NCBI GenBank assembly: GCA_037953625.1
Contig: CM075653.1
Span: 2,170,001 to 2,234,000, forward strand
DNA: 64,000 bases
Source: Crotalaria pallida
Taxonomy: Eukaryota; Streptophyta; Magnoliopsida; Fabales; Fabaceae
Direction: 5' to 3'
Shown here: piece by piece, positions 1-10,400 of the stretch
Numbering within the stretch: the stretch's first letter is position 1
How the letters are laid out: each line of letters opens with the position of its first letter
Position numbers and translations under genes: made by a program
The notes under the pieces: generated by a model
The model's input: only the letters and a program-made list of their open reading frames with translations
What the model was told of the DNA's origin: nothing
Database searches by the model: none

Positions 1-80
1 ATTAATTAAGCGGATATGTACTTAAATGCCGAAGGGACCCTCGCCTAGAGGCCACCAGTTCTATGCGCAGAAACAAAATA

Positions 81-314
81 TTCTCGCTCCGGCTTTATTT
101 ATAAGGTCTTTTTAGGGTTTTTGTTTTGATCCTATATATAAGACCCTTTTTAATTTTTAATATAGCATTTAATTACTTTTTTCCACAAATACCGTACCCC
201 TAAAAAGAAAAAGTATATCAAATTTTCACATTTTCAATGTCACTAACAAATTTATCTAATTTTCTTGGTGAGTGAAAAACTCAAAAGAATCTTATAAATA
301 GGATCGGAGAGAAT
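81..314. mobile_element. Stowaway-like MITE, degenerate
   Basis: The ends are inverted copies: the left has ctcgctccgg followed by tttataagg, and the right has cttataaatagg followed by atcggagag. This is the same end type (CTCCCTCCG...) as the better preserved copy at 2408-2539. No coding capacity is seen. The ends have drifted, so the exact borders and the TA target duplication are uncertain. Confidence 0.55.
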
Positions 315-1194
315 ATTTTTGGTTGAAGCTTTTGGTTGATTGATCATATTGTTATCGCAAATGCTAACATGTGCTTTTAATAAGCCAAAAGTAAGTAAAA
401 AATTATTGAAAAATGTATTTTCTTTGGTTTTGTTTATTAGCAAAAATAACTACTGACACATGTATTAAAAAAATAGTTAGATGCATTTAATTTTCTCAAA
501 TTCATAAAAAAAAGTAGACTAATTTAGTATACTTGTATTGGAAATGAAACAAAAATTAAATGATTCAACCATTTTATAAGGATATTTTAGAAATGATTGT
601 ATAGAGAATAGAAAGTGAGTTAGTTTTTGCTTATTATATTTAATATCACTAATAAAGTGTCTTTTTTTGAATCGATTTTGAATAAAGTGAGTTAGTCCTT
701 AAACTTCATGAAATAGCATCTCCATTTTGAATCGATTTTAATGTTTTATACTAAGAAGGGCCACTTTGCACTTGATTTATGATTTTTTTTATGTGTTTTT
801 ATGTGGGGAAGAGAAATGTAGAAATCTTGGTTAGGAGAATAAATTAAATTTATGATATACCATGTGCTAAATATAGAGGAAAACAAAAAAAAATATAGGC
901 AAAACAATTAAAAAGAATTTGGAGATAAATGTTTTATTAATAAATATGATTTATAATAAATTATTATGGTGTCGTTTGATTCATATAGCCGATCTCTTCT
1001 AGTGGAACAAAGGCTTATTGTTTTTGTTTACTTTTAAAAAATCATGTTAATGAGTGGTCGAAGTGTACTTGTTAAGGAAACTAATAAAAGAAAGTTTTGA
1101 TTGAAAAAGGCTAAAAAATGTTTTTGGTCTCCGAACATGTAATGAATTTTATTTCAGTTCTTATGGTTTTTTTATGACGTGTCAACATCACAAT

Positions 1195-1270
1195 TGATCA
1201 CGAGATCGAACTTGAGACCTTCAACTTTCAAATCTTAAACGCATGTGAGTTATAGCCACTAGTTGGTCAC
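1195..1270 (-). mobile_element. tRNA-derived SINE-like fragment
   Basis: Read on the minus strand it has a box-A-like stretch (ccaactagtggctata, 1251-1266) followed by a box-B-like stretch (ggtctcaagttcgatc, 1204-1219), the order and rough spacing of an RNA polymerase III promoter. It does not fold into a full tRNA. No target duplication was identified, so a degenerate tRNA relic is equally possible. Confidence 0.4.
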
Positions 1271-1305
1271 TTCATCAATTAGTATAACATGTGTGACATG
1301 CCAAT

Positions 1306-1308
<3 letters not shown>

Positions 1309-1352
<44 letters not shown>
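1309..1352. repeat. (TA)n microsatellite
   Basis: About 22 uninterrupted AT dinucleotides; likely length-polymorphic. Confidence 0.9.
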
Positions 1353-1356
<4 letters not shown>

Positions 1357-1814
1357 ATTGAATTCAAACTCATTACATTTTCAAAGCTAAAAACATATTT
1401 AAATCAAAAATAAAGTACAATAGTTCTATGAGTATTGAATTCAACATTTTCAAATGCAAAATTAATATTCCCCTCCTTTTAGAATTCATGGATTTAATTT
1501 TTTAATTTTCCAATTCAATTTTATTATTTATGTTATCTTATCTTATACATCCAATACAAAAAATAGAGAAACCCAAATAATATTAGAAATTAAGTTCATT
1601 ATCACTCATAAATTAAACAATTTCTTATTGTCATCATTTAAAACTGAGTTTAAGAAAATTAAAAGAAAGGTGCAAACCACATAAGTGAATCAATAACTAT
1701 AGGTATTGCAGATTATGATCTTTTCTGCTAGAAAGAAGAATATGCTTTGGCACAAAATACAAATCTCATTCTCATCAATCAAATTTCTTTTGTCCTAGTT
1801 CACATTTGGGGCAT

Positions 1815-1966
1815 GCAACGTTGACTTCTTCCTTTGTCCTCAGGATGACGTAATGATAATGAAAATAATCAAACATTATACAACAATTTCATTAGCATAA
1901 TAACTAATCATCAAGTTAAGATTTTGATCATTGATACAGCACCAATTTTCCTCAAAACTAAAAGTA
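1815..1966 (+). promoter_or_regulatory. Upstream region of the purple acid phosphatase gene
   Basis: Within 150 bp of the start codon there is a W-box core TTGAC (1821-1825) and a TGACGTAA bZIP-type site (1846-1853). These match known plant motif classes, but such short motifs occur often by chance. No convincing TATA box was identified. Confidence 0.3.
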
Positions 1967-4444
1967 ATGATGATCCAAATTTTGATAATACTCTACTCTT
2001 TCTTGTTGCTCTCAATTTGCATTTCAACACAACAACAAGACCAAGAACAGAAGCTTAGGTTTGGAAAAAATGGAGAATTTAAGATATTACAGGTTGCAGA
2101 CATGCACTATGCTAATGGCAAGAGCACAAGATGCTTGGATGTGTTGCCTTCTCAGTATCATTCTTGCACTGATCTCAATACCACTGCCTTCATTCAAAGG
2201 ATGATCCTTGCTGAGAATCCCAACCTTATTGTCTTCACTGGTATTCTAATTTTAGTTATTATCATTTGTTTCTAAATTTTGCTACTTAACTTAGCTTCCC
2301 CTTTTCTAGTTTAGGAGTATAAGAACAGCTTATGAAAAAAAAAGAAAAAAGAAAAAAAAACTTAATAAAATAGGTTATGAAAATAGTTTATAAGTTATTT
2401 TTAATTACTCCCTCCGGTCCTATTTTATAATTATTATTGGAACTCTAAAAAGTGTTGACTTTATAGGGGTGTTAGTGGAAAGTAGTAATTAAATGTTAAT
2501 GGAAATTGAAAAGGGTCTTATAAATAGGACTGGAGGGAGTAGCTTATTTCAATAGGCTTGTCAGAGATGTTTATGAAAATAAGCTCTTTTTAGCTTGTTT
2601 CAGAAAAAGCTTAATGAGAATATGCACTTTACTAAAATGCACTCTTAATTAGTTTAATTACAAGGGTGGGAATCTTTAAACTAGTTTTGGTAATAAGACC
2701 ATAGGGGCAACTGAAGCTAGGGAGATTTACATTTAAAGAACTATTGAAGAGTGCAATTCCAAAAGAGGGAATCAGCCGAAAATGAATGAATACCGAATTG
2801 TGTTGGTTCGAGTTGTAAGGATTTCGGTTCCAATTAAGTAAGATCTCAAGTTTGAGTCTTGTGAATTAAAAAAGTAGACAGGTGAGAGAATTTTGTCCCT
2901 GAAATGGATCTTCCAAGCTAAACTTGGATTAGTAAGGATCCAAAGTGACTTGTGGAGTTTGTTGGTCTCGGACAAAATAAGAAAAAGCTTAAAATGAATA
3001 ACCAAAATTTGTTCGCTCATTAGAATTACGCCTATCCGCTATTCCTTTAAGTTTAACCTTACTGATCAAAGATTAAGATTATATTCCAAGAGAGTGATTC
3101 GGGAAATCAAATGATTTTGCATATATTGGCTTTGAGTTTGAATTTATACTTTACTAATCTTCACCCTGAGCAACTAAAATGCATATTCATGCTGGTGTGG
3201 CAGGGGATAATATATATGGATATGATTCCTCGGATTCAGCTAAATCATTAGAAGCTGCATTTGCTCCTGCAATCGCTTCCAACATTCCTTGGGTGGCTGT
3301 TTTGGGAAACCATGACCAGGAAGGATCCCTCTCTAGAGAAGGGGTGATGAAACATATTGTTGCTATGAAAAACACTTTGTCTATAGTCAATCCTCCTGAA
3401 GTACACATAATTGATGGTTTTGGTAATTATAACTTAGAAGTTAAAGGAGTTGAAGGCACTGCTTTTGAAAACAAATCAGTGCTCAATTTATACTTTCTTG
3501 ATAGTGGAGATTACTCCACGGTTCCTTTCATTCATGGCTATGGTTGGATCAAACCCTCTCAGCAACTTTGGTTCCAACAAACATCTGAAAAACTTCAGGT
3601 ACTGTTTTATCTAGTACCATTGACTAACCTGCATTTTAGTTGTAATACACTGAATCCTAAGATCAAGTAAATAGTTCATCCTGTTGGTTCAACTCAGTGG
3701 AACTTTGTTCGGATCTAAGGTAGCGCTTGGTGCGTGGACATAATGGAATGGAATAGAGTGGTTCTATACTTCTATTCTTGTTTAGTAGAACCCAAATGTC
3801 TCATTCACAACCTCATGTCTAGTTCTATTCCATTTATAAAATGCATCAAACATAGGATAGAACACATATGTTATGTTCCATCCCATTCTAACACGTCCGC
3901 TACCTTAATTTGACGAGCAGCTGATTTTTGGTTCTTTTCATTGGTAATTTGGACTTCGTATTACTCATTTTTGCTCATTGTTCTGCAGAAGCAATACAAG
4001 AATGGACCATTGCCTCAGAAAGAACCTGCTCCTGGTCTTGCATACTTCCACATTCCATTGCCTGAATATGCGAGCTTTGACTCATCAAACTTCACAGGGG
4101 TGAAACAAGAAGGTATTAGCTCTCCTTCTGTGAACTCTGGCTTCTTCGCAACCTTGGTTGAAGTAGGAGATGTGAAGGCAGTTTTCGTTGGCCATGATCA
4201 TGTTAACGACTTCTGCGGGAAGCTAGCAGATATACAACTTTGTTATGCTGGTGGATTCGGATATCATGCTTACGGTAAAGCTGGATGGTCAAGGAGAGCA
4301 CGGGTGGTGGTTGCTAGCTTGGAGAGAACAGAAGATGGTCGATGGGAAGATGTCAAGACAATTAAAACATGGAAACGCCTTGATGATCGAGATCTCACTG
4401 GAATTAATGGTGAGGTCTTATGGAGCAAAAGTTTTGGCGGTTAG
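1967..4444 (+). CDS. Purple acid phosphatase, PAP29/PAP28/PAP14-like, secreted
   Basis: Predicted binuclear metallophosphoesterase of 374 residues in three exons: 1967-2240, 3204-3598 and 3989-4444. Both introns are GT-AG and keep the frame (ACT-G|GG-GAT across the first; phase 0 at the second). An in-frame TTG lies further upstream, but the first ATG is at 1967. Residues 1-20 are a hydrophobic signal peptide. Metal-ligand motifs are in order: D45/H47 in VADMHY, D93 in TGDN, N127/H128 in GNHDQEG, H244 in YFHIPLPE, H292/H294 in GHDHVND. This set is typical of the small plant PAPs often named 'probable inactive purple acid phosphatase 29'; family members are about 380-400 residues, so the gene looks complete. 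Likely role: hydrolysis of phosphate esters in the secretory path or apoplast. Both introns carry MITEs. Family assignment is strong; catalytic activity is inferred. Confidence 0.92.
2408..2539. mobile_element. Stowaway MITE in intron 1 of the PAP gene
   Basis: A 132-bp element begins CTCCCTCCGGTCC and ends with the inverted form GGACTGGAGGGAG. TA dinucleotides flank it on both sides (2406-2407, 2540-2541), the Tc1/mariner target duplication. The flanks (agcttatgaaaa... / ...agcttatttcaata) resemble another AT-rich repeat that it may have split. Confidence 0.8.
2800..2950 (+). mobile_element. SINE-like sequence in intron 1 of the PAP gene
   Basis: The stretch aligns by eye with the SINE at 25089-25269: a tRNA-like head with box-B-like agatctcaagtttgagtc (2840-2857), then cttgtgaatt and a purine-rich segment ending in gagag. 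The copy is diverged and its ends are not clear. Confidence 0.4.
3716..3907. mobile_element. Short TIR element in intron 2 of the PAP gene
   Basis: The ends are TAAGGTAGCG (3716-3725) and its exact complement CGCTACCTTA (3898-3907). Inverted similarity continues inward (ggaatggaat / attccatcccatt). It is non-coding, about 190 bp. The superfamily is not certain from the ends alone. Confidence 0.6.
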
Positions 4445-5158
4445 ATATCCCTGTAGGACATAAAAGAAAATGTTTTTCAATTTTTTTTTATAGGCAAAGT
4501 ATTTGACAGGGGTGGAGGGAGGGATAATTGTGCAGCTGCTAGAGTTCAAACCCCATGTGCTTGCACTTTGTAAATGTTCTTCTAGTTGCCCTTCATTCTT
4601 CGCATTTATCAATCGACATGACAGAAAAGTGTAACCCTTAATAGTTCAGAAACCGTTTTATTGGTTTAAATTAAACTTATGTCATTTATATAAAGTAGGA
4701 GTATTCTACTTCTTTTGCTTTTTGTTTCACAGTTAAACTATCTTCCTCCTTTCTGTTATTAGTTGATTGCTTTTGATAGAATCAAGAATATAGTACTTCA
4801 AAGTTCAGTTACTCATAGGAGTAGAGGTAGATTGTGTTGGCAATTTGAAGGTGATTTTGATTAAAAGCACCAGATATTTTGAAAGTTTAAACAACCAGTA
4901 ATAAGTGTATGATCACATGGTTTAGATTTACTTTTGTTTGAGATACTAGCAATGGCTTCGGTATAAATTCTTGAGTTAATTAAGTTTTTCGTCTTTGCAA
5001 ATAGGGACAATTTTGCGTTTAATCCCTGAAGGTTTATTTGCGAGGTTTTAGTCCTTACAAAGTTGAAAGTTTTGGAATTAGTCTCTCCATCCATTTGGTT
5101 CGTTAAGTAACAATTGTCTATATTACTATCTATCTAACTAGCATGCAGCAGCCAGCAG
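4445..5158. other. Intergenic: PAP 3' flank
   Basis: This should include the PAP 3' UTR. At about 4984-5093 there is a fragment with 'tttaatccctgaag / ttagtccttac' wording, shared with the inverted-repeat elements listed elsewhere (for example 37195-37450). No gene is seen. Confidence 0.5.
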
Positions 5159-7126
5159 GTTAAGGTTGAAGATTCCCATTTCCCATCAACAATATGAAGT
5201 AGCAAACATCTCAACCGGGAATCACCAATAAGAGGATGAGGTGATAACCTTAACTGCTACTTTAGATCATGCTCAGGCAGTAATAAGGCGCTCTAAGGGA
5301 AACCATGATGACCTTCAAATCAAGGTTGATGAGCTTGAAAAGCTTTTTGCTGATCATAAACTACATGTTCCCACCCCTCTTCCTCCTCAGTTTCCTTCAA
5401 GAAACAAAGTGCCTTTTGGAGCAAGCTTTGATTCTAAGTCACTTCTTGTCCCTAGGCATGATTATGGTCATGCTCTAAGCCATAGTTTCTCATATCTCAA
5501 CTTTGGCAATCATGATTCTAGAGGCAATTATTATGACAAGTACATGAGCAAGAGGGATGTTAAACTTAGAGAACAATGGAAATTCAATAAGGAAGAGAAG
5601 GAAGCTAGGATGAAGGTCATGCAGGATAGTCTTGACCACACTAGCGCTCACATGAATGCCAACTTTTCAGGCTCTACACATTCACCATTATCAGCTGCTC
5701 ACAACCTGATATCTTAAGAGAGATCATACATTCTTTACTTCTTTCGTAGTTTCTTTTTGTGATAATTGCTAACCTTTAAATCTCTTTGAATGTAAGTTTT
5801 TTTCCCCTTTTCATTGATTAAAACATCATGTTCCTTTTTTGTTCTGATATTAATCTATTCTTTTTTTTCTATAGCAATCAATAGACTCCCTTCAGAATGA
5901 AAAGATTTATGGACAAGATACCATATTTAGTTAATCAACTTTTGGAGATGGTGTTGCTTCAAAGCAAAGCAGGAAGAGTTTTCCTAACAGACAAGTATCT
6001 TCAACAGCAGCGTCATCAATCTCACATTCATCTGTCAATATTTCCGACCACAATTCTGGAAGGCGAAGAAGAGACAATCCTGCTGCTCAGTCTGACCCAA
6101 ACTAGACTAATTTAAGAAAAGAAAATACAAAACCTTCGTCTGTAGTGAGTAAAAGTAAAACAAACTACTCTTAGGTGAGAAACTATGGCGTAACAGCAAA
6201 AGCACTCGTGAAGAGTTATGCAAGGTATCAAGGAAGAGAAGCCAAAGCGACCTCAGTCTTTTTACGGAAATGTTCTGCTAATCTTGCACAGTTTAGTGAT
6301 TTGTACTCTTTGGCTCCATTCAAATTTGACATGGAGGAGAGTGAAACTCTTGCTATAGAAGAAGATTGTGAAGCTTACAGTCATAATGGAAAGGTGAGAG
6401 TGTGAGACTGAGCTTGGAATATGAGAAATCTGATTAGATTGATGCTTCTATGGATTTTCCAATTGGTAGCCATGGAATTCTCATTATTCCCTTACCAAGG
6501 GTGAGACTAATGTTGCTCGAATGAAGACAGAATGGGGAAGTGCTCAAAAACCAGTTCCTGTTGATAATTCGCCGTTTGATCAACCGCAAAAGGATGTCAT
6601 GAAAGGTTTTAAACGGTTACTCAAGTTTTGAAGGAAAAATCATGGCTCGGAGTGTTTGGTTGATTGGATGTCTGCCACTACGAACTTCTGAAGGAGACGA
6701 TGAAACAGAAGATGACTCGAGGAAATTAAGAATGGGATTCGCTCATGATCATCCTTTTGATGACAGCTTCAACGAACAAGGTAACAATATTCTTCTCACT
6801 AGTCCCTTGTTATTGAGTAACAGCTAAAAGATTTAAGCTTCATCCCTTTCACCAATGTTATTGTAATAATTTTTTGCCAACTTCCTTGGATATTATTCTC
6901 TTATTATGAAATGATTTCTCTTCTCCTTCTCTGTTTTAGAATTCCTGATTTGATAACATATTATTCTTTGATTGATATTGATACAAGTCAATTAGGATTC
7001 ATGATCATGATTTGTATTACTTTAGCTCTAGTACTTTTCGTTTTGAATTCTGGCAATGCTATCCCTGCGAAGCTCCAATCCCTACACCTACTCCTGCTCA
7101 ATTGTAGTGACATGAAGCCTAGATAA
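5159..7126 (+). pseudogene. COP1-interacting protein-related (CIP7-like) pseudogene, 5'-truncated
   Basis: Fragments in several frames line up, in order, with the C-terminal half of plant COP1-interacting protein-related proteins. Recognisable blocks: LTATLDHAQAVIRRSKGN (from 5244), YYDKYMSKRDVKLREQW and KEARMKVMQDSLDHT (about 5530-5640), QSIDSLQNEKIYGQD (from 5875), FKFDMEESE (about 6320), EWGSAQKPVPVDNSPF (about 6530), KGFKRLLKF (about 6604), RKLRMGFAHDHPFDDSFNEQ (about 6720-6780) and a final SDMKPR-stop (to 7126). A polypyrimidine-AG acceptor survives at 5874 and a GT donor after FNEQ at 6781, so introns were kept and this is not a processed copy. Disabling lesions include a frameshift near 5195, in-frame stops in the 5875-6170 segment (at QDTIFS-stop, SDPN-stop, TNYS-stop), further shifts after 6400, and loss of residues before the final SDMKPR. 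The N-terminal half is absent. Confidence 0.8.
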
Positions 7127-8263
7127 ATGTTATTGAGTGTGGGTGGCAAGTAATTTGGATCATCATTTTCAATGGAAAGGAGTTAAGGACACTAACAAAT
7201 TAAGTATGATACGAAAAACAGAGGTAGGCATGATATAATGATCAACATAATTAAAGGATATATGATTAGGCTTTATATTGGTTGAATCGAGTAACAAATT
7301 TTTGCACCAATGCTTGATGGTATTGTAGATAAGTTTTAACAGCAATAAGTTTTAGTAAATTGAGGGGACATTTAGAAGGGTAAAGAGAGGGAACTGTATT
7401 ACACGATTCCAATAAATCAGTTCACAAGTCAATAATTGATCCACTTATTTGAACCTGGTTTGCAATCCTAGCTTTTGCTTAATCAGGCATGCATGTTCTT
7501 CTTGGTTGTTTAATGATTAAAGTTGCCCGACTCAGTTGGTTAGATTCTAGAAGTATCTTGAGCAGCAGTGAAATTCATAAACATCTAAGTGCATAATCAA
7601 GTACAAGTCTCTAGTTATTATCTAATTTAAACTTCTGGAGCATTTCTTTTTATTAGGAGTATAAAATTTTGTTGAGAAAAATGTTTTGATATTTCATTCA
7701 AGAGTTTGGTTTGGTTATGTTCTCAAGTGTCTAATTGTATCTCACTGCAATTGCTACATTGCTACTACCAATAACCTGACAGTCCTGACTGGCTTTATCA
7801 TTATTTATGCACAATATATATGTTTCAAGGCCATTGACTTTTTTGGCTTTTTGCTTAATAGTGCATTCCAGTTTCCAAGAGTAACAAATAGCCTCTAATG
7901 TACTCATTATAAAAGGAATAAAAATTATAAAAAAAAAAAAAGGAAAAAAAGAACTATTAATCTCACCTTTTGCCGTGCATAAGAGCATGGGCTCAGTGAT
8001 GAAATATTCTCGAAGCTAATATATCATATATGCACAAATGAGATTATTACCTGAACTTACATTCATGGCATCTAAAGCTTAAATAGGTATTTGTACATTG
8101 AATTATTATTCTGTTCATGACAGATAGATGTAGCCAAATTACAAGCTTTCTACTAACATAAACACTCAACTCCTAAAACATTTGAGCTCTATTTACTTTT
8201 GTAAAACATGTTCACAAATGTTTCTCCCTTGCTTGCAATCCTCATCCAGAACTGTTCTTAGCC
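7127..8263. other. Intergenic, no gene seen
   Basis: AT-rich sequence between the CIP7-like pseudogene and the 3' end of LHCA2, with an A-rich run near 7929-7950. Part should be LHCA2 3' UTR (just below 8264). Short open frames here have no recognisable features. Confidence 0.5.
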
Positions 8264-10243
8264 TTACTTGTTGGTGAAAGCCTGAAGTAAACATCATGTA
8301 TAAGATAAAGTCAGCAAAAAGAAAATTCCATAATAATTGAGATCACAATATATAGCTAATTAGCTAGTATGGCTCATCATAATAGCTTATGAAAATAAAC
8401 TAATGAAAATAGCTTAAGATATTTCTATAATCTCTTTCTACCTTACTTTCAATAAGTTTATATAATGAAAACAAGCAACTTTGAACTTATATTTAAAAAA
8501 AATACAATTATTGCATAAGTACTTAATTAAGTTGTTTATCCAAACGCTGCTCATAATCAAATCAACTTACTGAAAAGATGGTAGCATGGCCAGGATCTGC
8601 AAGGTGGGCAAAGAGATTGTCAATAGGGCCGGTGCCAGTGTATATGTGCTGGAACCATGCACCTATAACAGCCAACATGGCCAATCTCCCATTCTTGATC
8701 TCCTTAGTTCTCAACTCCTTGATCTTCTGAGGAGAACCACTTCCCCATCCAAGAGGGTCAAACCAAAGCCCACCAGGGTAACCGACATCAGTCCCAGTGA
8801 GCTTGTTGTTGGGGAAAATAGGGTCAGTGTTGACACTGCCTGGCTTGATGATATCAGCCCACCTTCTACCCTCGGCCCAGCCGATGAAAATGAGCTCAAC
8901 TACGAAGAGTGTGGTGGTGTCTGTGAAGTATTCTTGTTCTCCAGCTGTGTACCATGAGGGTGTGTTTAAGATACCAATCTTTGTCAAGAATTCTGGAATG
9001 AAAATGCCTGCAGCACCTAACATTGCCCATCGGCAGTGTACTAGCTCTGCCTGAACATTCCATCTTAGGCTCTCGGGATCAGATGCTATCAAATCAAAAC
9101 CCAATTTTGTTGTCATTTGCTTTCAAAATAAGAATGCATAAGGATTAAACTACTTCAGCCGATTGAAGAGAAAGTAATTACCGTATCGAAAAATTAATAA
9201 ACAGCAGACATAAATAAGTAAACGGTCCCCCTATAAAATATGCTCACTTTTAGTTTTAGTCCCTATAAATTTCTTTATTGGTTGGTCTATTTACTACCAG
9301 CTGCCGGTCATACTGATTGCCAAACGACCTCCGCCACCCATCAACCGGCAACCACTGCCACTCTATCACACATGGCACGTATTCCATTTGCCACGTCACC
9401 ATTCACCACTAAAGATAGATCAATTGATGATAGGACAAAATCCAAATTTTTACAATTTTTGAGGGATTTTAGACTAGTAAAAAAAAAAAGATAGGGACTA
9501 AATTTAAAAAAAAAAACGACCGTATTTAGAGGCACGATTTACTTATTTAAACCTGAAAAGAGTTTTGATAACTTACCAAGACCAAGAGGATCAAACCCGA
9601 AATCTCCTGGGAGACTGCCATCAAGCCATGGAGGAGGGACGCTGCCTGGGAACCACAGTGGTCTGTCAGGGTCAGCTGCTACACACACTGTAGTGGTTGA
9701 TCGTCCTCCAGCTGGTGCTGTGTACTTGTTCACCTTCAATCTCCTCCCACTGAGAAAAGAAGCTTTTGTGTTGCCCAAGGGTGACACATTCTTTTGTGAA
9801 CTGCATTCATTCACTAATTTTGATCAATTATGTCTATACATTCACTGTTTGATTTTCCATAAATGATTACATCAACAAGTATACATTAGTTAAGGAACTA
9901 TGTCATTATCATAATCATATTACATATAGTATAAAATAAAATCATATTTATCTTTTCTTGTGTTACATCCATCCTAACTTTATATTAGTATACAATAATA
10001 TCATATTCATATTTGCATGTGTAACATCCATTCTAACTTTACACAAGTATATAGAATATCCAGGGTGAGGTTACCTATTAAAACAAAAATACAAAATAAA
10101 AAAAAATTGATGAGGGCTATGCATCATATATAAAGGATCAATATACAGAACATAAATACTATATGAGAAAGTAGTGGATTGAGAGGAGAAACTTGCCTTA
10201 TGGCAACAGCTGCAATGGCAGAGGAAGCACAAGCAGAAGCCAT
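8264..10243 (-). CDS. LHCA2: Photosystem I chlorophyll a/b-binding protein 2
   Basis: Light-harvesting antenna protein of photosystem I in the thylakoid membrane, binding chlorophyll a/b and carotenoids. Four exons on the minus strand: 10197-10243, 9577-9800, 8571-9085 and 8264-8281 (18 bp: AFTNK-stop), giving 267 residues (Arabidopsis Lhca2 is about 257). Residues 1 to about 56 are a Ser/Ala-rich plastid transit peptide ending near VCVAADPDRP. The mature protein has the LHC blocks: LPGDFGFDPLGL (79-90), helix 1 ELVHCRWAMLGAAG with the E/R chlorophyll-ligand pair (104-117), NTPSWYTAGEQEYFTD typical of Lhca2 (131-146), TLFVVELIFIGWAEGRRW (149-166), LTGTDVGYPGGLWFDPLG, and helix 3 KELRTKEIKNGRLAMLA (213-229). 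Introns 2 and 3 are GT-AG. Intron 1 uses a GC donor (AG|GCAAGT), the only placement that keeps the frame. The gene looks intact. Confidence 0.96.
9211..9551. mobile_element. Inverted-repeat element in intron 2 of LHCA2
   Basis: The outer ends are inverted copies: taaataagtaaacggt at left, and at right gatttacttatttaa whose complement begins ttaaataagtaaatc. Further in, ttagtccctataaattt pairs with agggactaaattt. The middle includes a GC-richer stretch (9290-9400). It is non-coding and belongs to the 'tagtccct' inverted-repeat group seen across the window. Confidence 0.6.
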
Positions 10244-10400
10244 GACAGGCCTTCTCACTTTGCTGAGTGACTATGCTCCTGTGTATAAGTTTGTTGATTG
10301 GGAAAGAAATGCAAATTTGTTAATGCATGCAGGGTCTTTCTTATCTTAAAGGATAGGAGTGTAATTCAGTAATGAGATGGAGGTTTGCCATGTGGCATGG
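10244..10400 (-). promoter_or_regulatory. LHCA2 promoter region with light-type motifs
   Basis: Reading upstream from the start codon on the minus strand: a weak TATA-like ttatac (10281-10290), CCAAT (10297-10301), an RY-type TGCATGCA (10324-10331), an I-box core GATAAG (10340-10345) and an E-box-like gccacatggc (10387-10396). I-box and CCAAT elements are known in Lhc promoters. The assignments here rest on motif match only. Confidence 0.4.

Larger units (their letters stand above)
315..1814. other. AT-rich intergenic DNA
   Basis: No gene is recognised. The stretch holds a TA-dinucleotide microsatellite (1309-1352) and a tRNA-like SINE piece (about 1195-1270); the rest is featureless AT-rich sequence. 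Confidence 0.6.

Noticed and set aside
1931..1966. N-terminal extension of the PAP frame
   Set aside because: The extension starts with TTG; the first ATG is at 1967 and directly opens the signal peptide.
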